64,000 nucleotides of DNA from Nostoc sp. CHAB 5834. Lineage in GTDB: Bacteria > Cyanobacteriota > Cyanobacteriia > Cyanobacteriales > Nostocaceae. The stretch is taken from NCBI GenBank assembly GCA_020829485.1, contig JAIVFU010000005.1, forward strand, positions 91,526 through 155,525, written 5' to 3'. The notes beneath the pieces were generated by a model. It was given only the letters and a program-made list of their open reading frames with translations. It did no database searches and was not told the DNA's origin. This document shows, piece by piece, positions 59,563 through 64,000 of this stretch. Each line of letters starts with the position of its first letter. Positions within the stretch are counted from its first letter, which is position 1. The position numbers and the translations under genes were made by a program.

Positions 59563-62031
59563 TTACGGGTGATAAGCTAATCGCCGTAATAATATTGAGT
59601 TTGTGACGACGCTAACAGAGCTAAAAGCCATTAATGCAGCAGCACCAGAGGGGTTAAGGACAAAACCCAGACTAGGGAACAAAACGCCTGCTGCTAAAGG
59701 TATCCCAACTGTATTATATGCAAAAGCCCAGAATAAATTTTGGCGGATTTTGTTGAAAGTGGCGCGACTAAGCTGAATAGATTCGACGACATCGTTTAAG
59801 CGATCGCGCATTAGGACAATTTCAGCAGTTTCCATCGCCACATCTGTCCCGGAGTGTAAGGCAATTCCGACATCTGCTTGGGATAAAGCTGGAGCATCGT
59901 TGATTCCATCTCCTACCATTGCGATTATTGAGTGGGGAGTGGGGATTGGGGATTGGGGAGTTACTTTTGTCCCTTCTAATTGGAGAGACTGTATCGCAGC
60001 TGCTTTTTTCGCTGGGGGAACACCTGCTATTACATCGGCACTATCTAATCCTAGTTGTTTGGCTATGGCATTAGCTGCTTCTTGGCGATCGCCACTGAGC
60101 AACATTACCCGTAAGCCCATCTGACGTAACTTGTCTACGGTAGATTGGGCATCTGGTCTGAGGGGATCAGAAACAGCAATTAACCCGGCTAAAGTTCCCC
60201 CGACAGCTACGCAAACGACTGTTTTACCAGCTGTTGCCAAATCCTGTGCTACCTGTTGTGCAGTTTCGTTAATGGCAATGCCGTGCCAACTCAACCAGTC
60301 CCAGTTACCCAATAGTACAATTTTGCCCTCTACGACAGCAGATACTCCTAGTCCTGGTTCCGTGTGAAAGTCCACAGCCTCTGGAATAGATAACTGTTGC
60401 CGTTGTGCTTCTTGCTGAATCGCTCTTGCTAGGGGGTGGTGAGTACCGCTTTCTACGGCGGCTGCTAGTTGGATTAGGGAGTAGGGAGTAGGGAGTGGGG
60501 AGTGGGGTTCTTTACTCCCTACTCCCCACTCCCCACTCCCCATTTCTCCAATTAACAGACAATCTGTAACGATGGGATTCCCCGTGGTCAAAGTGCCGGT
60601 TTTATCAAAAACTACGGTGTTTAACTGGTGTACTTTTTCTAAAACGTCGCCGCCTTTGATTAACAGACCCCGTTCTGCGCCCATCGCAGTCCCGACAAGA
60701 ATGGCTGTTGGTGTGGCAAGTCCCAAAGCACAGGGACAGGCGACTACCATGACTGCGATCGCTAGTTTTAAACTAATTAATAAAGGGGAGTGGGGAGTTT
60801 CATGTGTAGCGTGGCTCATCATTTCCATACCACCAGACATGCTGACATCAGCCCAAATGTGAGTACCGAAAAAGTACCAAAAGACAAATGTTAATACAGA
60901 TGCTGTCAGCACTCCATAAGTAAAGTAACCAGCTACTGTATCTGCTAATTTCTGTACTGGGGCTTTCCGAGTTTGGGCGGCTTCTACTAGGGCGACAATT
61001 CGAGCTAAAGTTGTATCACTTCCAGTCCGGGTTGTCTGAATAGCGATCGCTCCTGACTGGTTTAGCGTCCCTCCTGTCACCATATCGCCTGGTTGCTTAA
61101 TCACTGGCACGGCTTCCCCAGTCAACATGGATTCATCCACCGTTGTTTTACCAACCACCACTTCACCATCGACAGGGATTTTATCACCTGGCAGCACTTG
61201 TACCCATTCACCAACACGCACCTGTTCAGCAGGAATCTCTACGCTAGAAGATCCCATTCCTCCTTTTTCTGGATTGGCAATCAATCGCGCTACCTGTGGC
61301 TGGAGTGCTAACAATTTTCTAAATGCAGCAGCAGCGCGACCTCTAGCTTGTTGCTCTAATGTTCTTCCTAAAAGAATAAAGCCCAGCATCATTACTGGTT
61401 CGTCGAAGAAGCACTCCCAACCCATTTTGGGAAAGAGCAATGCTACTAAACTAGCAATGTAGGCTGTCAGCGTTCCTAAACCCACCAGGGTGTTCATGTT
61501 AGGCGCATTTCGCCGCCAGCCCAGCCAGCCATCTACCAAAATCGGGCGACCGGGAATTAATAGGGCTACTGTCGCCAATCCACAGTGAAACCAGATGTTA
61601 TTTAGCACTGGCAGCACTGAGCTACCAAGATTACCAAAATGTCCACTTCCCGACAATAATAGTAAGATTGCAGCGATCGCTAACTGCCTTACAGAAGATT
61701 GCATTTCTCGGCGTTGTCGTTCTGCTGGATCTGGTAAGGTAGATATCTCGCCTGCGACTGTGCCATTAGGTTTTCTCTGTTGAGTCGGGAATCCAACGGC
61801 TGTTAATCTCTGTGCTAGTGCATCTGCATCTACCGCACCAGTTTCTGACTCTACAACTGCTACCTCTGTGGCCAGGTTCACACAGGCACTCTTGACTCCT
61901 GGATGTTGGGTTAGCTGTCGTTCTACTGCATTCACACACCCAGCACACTTCATACCCCCAACATCGAGAATAATTTTCTCTAGGATTGGGTCAAATTCTG
62001 GGGCTAGCTTAGTTTTTGGGACAAGTTGCAT
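59563..62031 (-). CDS. Copper-type P1B-ATPase (PacS/CopA-like)
   Basis: 822 residues. N-terminal heavy-metal domain GMKCAGCVNAVERQL; metal-channel motif CPC in VVACPCALGLATP; catalytic DKTGTLTTGNPIV; ATP-binding domain with HPLARAIQQEAQ; hinge MVGDGINDAPALSQADVGIAL. In cyanobacteria PacS moves copper into thylakoids and CtaA across the plasma membrane; which this is cannot be told. Two stretches (MGSGEWGVGSKEPHSPLPTP, from 60471-60548, and VTPQSPIPTPHS, from 59925-59966) are STRR heptamers translated in frame, one after the DKTGT region and one just before GDGxND. A third, HETPHSPLL (60780-60800), looks the same. Confidence 0.94.
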   Translation of the reverse strand: MQLVPKTKLAPEFDPILEKIILDVGGMKCAGCVNAVERQLTQHPGVKSACVNLATEVAVVESETGAVDADALAQRLTAVGFPTQQRKPNGTVAGEISTLPDPAERQRREMQSSVRQLAIAAILLLLSGSGHFGNLGSSVLPVLNNIWFHCGLATVALLIPGRPILVDGWLGWRRNAPNMNTLVGLGTLTAYIASLVALLFPKMGWECFFDEPVMMLGFILLGRTLEQQARGRAAAAFRKLLALQPQVARLIANPEKGGMGSSSVEIPAEQVRVGEWVQVLPGDKIPVDGEVVVGKTTVDESMLTGEAVPVIKQPGDMVTGGTLNQSGAIAIQTTRTGSDTTLARIVALVEAAQTRKAPVQKLADTVAGYFTYGVLTASVLTFVFWYFFGTHIWADVSMSGGMEMMSHATHETPHSPLLISLKLAIAVMVVACPCALGLATPTAILVGTAMGAERGLLIKGGDVLEKVHQLNTVVFDKTGTLTTGNPIVTDCLLIGEMGSGEWGVGSKEPHSPLPTPYSLIQLAAAVESGTHHPLARAIQQEAQRQQLSIPEAVDFHTEPGLGVSAVVEGKIVLLGNWDWLSWHGIAINETAQQVAQDLATAGKTVVCVAVGGTLAGLIAVSDPLRPDAQSTVDKLRQMGLRVMLLSGDRQEAANAIAKQLGLDSADVIAGVPPAKKAAAIQSLQLEGTKVTPQSPIPTPHSIIAMVGDGINDAPALSQADVGIALHSGTDVAMETAEIVLMRDRLNDVVESIQLSRATFNKIRQNLFWAFAYNTVGIPLAAGVLFPSLGFVLNPSGAAALMAFSSVSVVTNSILLRRLAYHP

Positions 62032-62166
62032 GGCAAGTGTTTAGATTCGCTACAGAAATTCAACGCCTGAGTAAAAGCGTCTCTAATTTGAGCGTAGGCT
62101 AAATATGGAACTACGACTGTATGTCAACCCTATTAAATTTCTTAATTTATCGTATCTCGCTAAGGG

Positions 62167-62346
62167 TCAATGACGGCTCCAGCGTAGATAAGTCACATAA
62201 ATGATAGCTCCAACCTGCATTGGCATGAGGACAATCAGGCTTCTCCAAAAATTGTGAATTTCCAAATTAGACATGGCGCTGAAATAGCCAAAGCCCAACA
62301 ACAAGAAGAGTATCCAGATCAACTGTTTACGTTTGATGGTTAGCAT
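62167..62346 (-). CDS. Small membrane protein
   Basis: 59 residues from ATG 62346; a TTG in frame five codons up is less likely. LTIKRKQLIWILFLLLGFGYFSAM and FWRSLIVLMPMQVGAIIYVTYLRW give two membrane helices. No family known. The DUF2752 gene lies upstream on the same strand. Confidence 0.6.
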   Translation of the reverse strand: MLTIKRKQLIWILFLLLGFGYFSAMSNLEIHNFWRSLIVLMPMQVGAIIYVTYLRWSRH

Positions 62347-62431
62347 AGCAATAGAATTCAAAAATTTTTAGCCAAAATCTCTAGTTATACCTATAAATCT
62401 CTACAGAATACGCAATAACTTCAATTAATAG

Positions 62432-62914
62432 TTATTCAAAAAGAAGTTTACCCAAGGGGGAGTTAATAAAAGAAAAATACATTTCTCCCGTTTGTAATAG
62501 ATTATACAAGCCGATGATGTAGTAGGTCAAAACTACAAATAGCCCTATAATCTGCAATTTTCTTTGTTTGACTAGATGACAATAAAATGATGTAATTCGA
62601 CGTTTTGTGAGTAGTTCCAGAGCTATATGAACGGCCACAATCACAAAACTAGCAAATAAAACTGGGCCGAATAAATTTTCTGCTACTGCTTGAACCAAAT
62701 CTCCTTGGGCAATAGCCATAAAAGAGCGAGTCATCCCGCAAGTTGGACATGGAATTCCAGTCAAATGCCGGATTGGGCAAACTAAGAATCCTACTCTATA
62801 GCCTTGGTGATAAAAATAAGTACCAAGTAGGGGTGTACAGGAGAATCCTAGTAAACCCCAGCGAACTAGTTTACCGTGGGATGACAAAGGATAAGGAGAT
62901 AATTCAAACACCAA
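62432..62914 (-). CDS. DUF2752-family membrane protein
   Basis: 160 residues starting at TTG 62914 or GTG 62911; no ATG is available. CPIRHLTGIPCPTCGMTRSFMAIAQGDLVQAVAENLFGPV is the DUF2752 signature (CxxxxxxxGxxCPxCGxTRSF). At least three membrane helices follow. Family of unknown role, found in many bacteria. The TM2-domain gene upstream is often a neighbour. Confidence 0.85.
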   Translation of the reverse strand: MVFELSPYPLSSHGKLVRWGLLGFSCTPLLGTYFYHQGYRVGFLVCPIRHLTGIPCPTCGMTRSFMAIAQGDLVQAVAENLFGPVLFASFVIVAVHIALELLTKRRITSFYCHLVKQRKLQIIGLFVVLTYYIIGLYNLLQTGEMYFSFINSPLGKLLFE

Positions 62915-62959
62915 TGCACATTAAATTAAAACGGCAAACAAAACTTCAGATGCAGGCAA

Positions 62960-63226
62960 TCAAAACCAGCCTTTCTTCTCGACGATGTAAGTATTGAGGA
63001 ATTCTTCATCAGTCTTGGTTAAGTAGATAATACCCTCAACCAAACCAACAACCCCCATTATTACCCCACCAAAACCACATGTGAGTATGGTAACAAGCAG
63101 CATGATTAGACCTTCGGTAGTGTAACCAAGAATAAACTTGTGAATACCTAATCCTCCTAACAAGATAGCGCAGATGCCAGCTGCAATTTTTTTGCTGCTA
63201 CCATCACTGGGGTTAACGTTAGACAC
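62960..63226 (-). CDS. TM2-domain protein
   Basis: 88 residues from GTG 63226, chosen because TTGAGGAGT (63244-63236) is a ribosome site at the right distance; a TTG at 63244 would lie inside it. KKIAAGICAILLGGLGIHKFILGYTTEGLIMLLVTILTCGFGGVIMGVVGLVEGIIYLTKTDEEF is the TM2 domain with two helices and the conserved GLG-xHKFYLG-like turn. Commonly encoded next to DUF2752 proteins. Function unknown. Confidence 0.88.
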   Translation of the reverse strand: MSNVNPSDGSSKKIAAGICAILLGGLGIHKFILGYTTEGLIMLLVTILTCGFGGVIMGVVGLVEGIIYLTKTDEEFLNTYIVEKKGWF

Positions 63227-63436
63227 TATGAGAATACTCCTCAACTATAAATAATATCACCAATTTTAATGTAATTATTCTTACTTGGCATCTGCATATA
63301 TCTAATAGTAATAAATTGTCAAAGATTTAAAGTAAGCGTTCAGGGGGTATAAAAAAGACGAAAAACCACCTTCAAAATCAAGGAATAAAATTAGGCAGCA
63401 GTCAACAAGTCAGAATCATCAGAACAAGTAGTGGCT

Positions 63437-64000
63437 TCAGGAAGCAAAGAAGGAGTGGCTGAGGGCAATTTCAAAAAATGTGACTAGGGGTGTAACTGCA
63501 ACCCATAACCAAGCTTTTCGTTGTTCAGGATTAAAACCGTCAATATTTCCTTGATTAAAGCTGGTTTCATCGGCTCCGACGATGTTTGCGTTTTGAATAT
63601 AAAGTTTGGCTTCATCTACACAGATCGCCACTGCGTTACTCGCTTCCAGTCGCAGTCTGTTGACTGTTCCCAATGATATTGAGATTCCAAACACCTCTTG
63701 CATTGCACTTTGTACCATTCTTTGACTGTTACGGTACACTCCACTCAGCAGTGCCACTAAAGCTACTACTCTGACTCCGTAACCACTTTGGTTCACGTCT
63801 TCTGGCAATTTTGCACGGGTACTACTGCCACATCCACTACAGGTCAATTGATGTAAACGATGCTCGATGACTATGGGACTGATGGCTGGAATTTCTACTA
63901 TCTGGTGACGATAGGGGTTTGTATCAACTCCACTGAGAGTTGCTCCACAATTCGTACATAATTGCGGATGATGTTCTATTACTGAGCTACATTCTTCTAT
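63437..64000 (-). mobile_element. IS66-family transposase, partial, running off the right edge
   Basis: 188 codons are visible, in frame from 64000 to the TGA/TAA at 63437. Zinc-finger pairs HPQLCTNCGATL and LTCSGCGSSTR, then YGVRVVALVALLSGVYRNSQRMVQSAMQEVFGISISLGTVNRL, and ADETSFNQ with the first catalytic Asp, AWLWVAVTP. IS66 TnpC proteins usually run ~450-530 residues; here translation stops soon after the first catalytic residue (FFEIALSHSFFAS), so the D-D-E core is cut off. Most likely a dead copy; the N-terminus lies outside the window. No inverted repeat is seen near 63360-63436. Confidence 0.85.

Overview
The window looks like chromosome from a filamentous, probably heterocyst-forming cyanobacterium of the Nostoc/Anabaena type. 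The signs are many HIP1 octamers (GCGATCGC), heptameric short tandem repeats (ACAAATG, CCAATGA and GGGGAGT types) in many intergenic gaps, numerous small palindromic and MITE-like elements, moderate-to-low GC, and marker genes such as a CpcS-type phycobiliprotein lyase, zeta-carotene desaturase (crtQ), cyanobacterial ferredoxins and a PrxQ-type peroxiredoxin. There is one tRNA (Ser-GGA). I see no rRNA, no CRISPR array and no prophage.

Layout. 0-7 kb: gene-poor left edge with a MITE, a secreted protein of unknown function, a degenerate metallo-beta-lactamase-fold protein, a site-2-type membrane protease, and a CpcS-type lyase next to a HEAT-repeat protein. 7.4-13.1 kb: tRNA-Ser, an extended 2Fe-2S ferredoxin, a lipoprotein nuclease, an inositol-phosphatase-family enzyme, a J-domain/TPR protein, hisZ, a double-cluster ferredoxin and a LivF-type ABC ATPase. 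13.1-14.3 kb: non-coding or decayed DNA with two divergent tiny ORFs, one ending in the pentapeptide RGSGR, the active motif of the heterocyst inhibitor PatS. 14.3-21.5 kb: an array of small modules (two Uma2 nucleases, an RTX-repeat protein, HicAB, a VapBC-like pair and a RelE/ParE-like pair) downstream of uvrB. Copies of the last ~43 bp of uvrB sit between most of these modules.

21.5-31.7 kb: a 19-residue-repeat protein, CsbD, a lipoprotein, several hypotheticals, a VapBC-like pair, a 1194-residue CHAT protease-NB-ARC-TPR protein (a possible immunity or cell-death protein), an aspartoacylase-family hydrolase and a fragment of phosphofructokinase. 31.7-42.2 kb: era with a tandemly duplicated upstream region, a NarL-type response regulator, GNAT and YdeI proteins, two tandem TspO homologues, a VanX-like dipeptidase, a DUF6883/DUF4926 pair whose first gene lacks a normal start codon, an Orn/Lys/Arg decarboxylase-family enzyme and an orphan HsdR-N-type nuclease. 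42.4-51.8 kb: a Drr-type ABC exporter, PrxQ, cobQ, a ferredoxin, crtQ with a SRPBCC protein, and a ribbon-helix-helix protein. 51.8-53.7 kb is almost gene-free and contains a MITE with clear target duplication. 53.7-64 kb: a large acidic cyanobacterial protein, an IscA-type Fe-S protein, a TPR protein, a TIGR01777 epimerase, an FHA protein, a copper-type P-ATPase, small membrane proteins and an IS66 transposase running off the edge.

The main theme is genome plasticity by small elements. At least six MITE-like elements with terminal inverted repeats are visible, four of them with readable target duplications. Repeat DNA has also been accepted in frame inside three conserved enzymes. At three genes, heptamer repeats supply the start codon and the first residues (Met-Thr-Asn). 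Most housekeeping genes stand alone or in pairs; clear operonic overlaps are limited to the toxin-antitoxin pairs, J-domain protein/hisZ, ferredoxin/nuclease and the DUF6883/DUF4926 pair.
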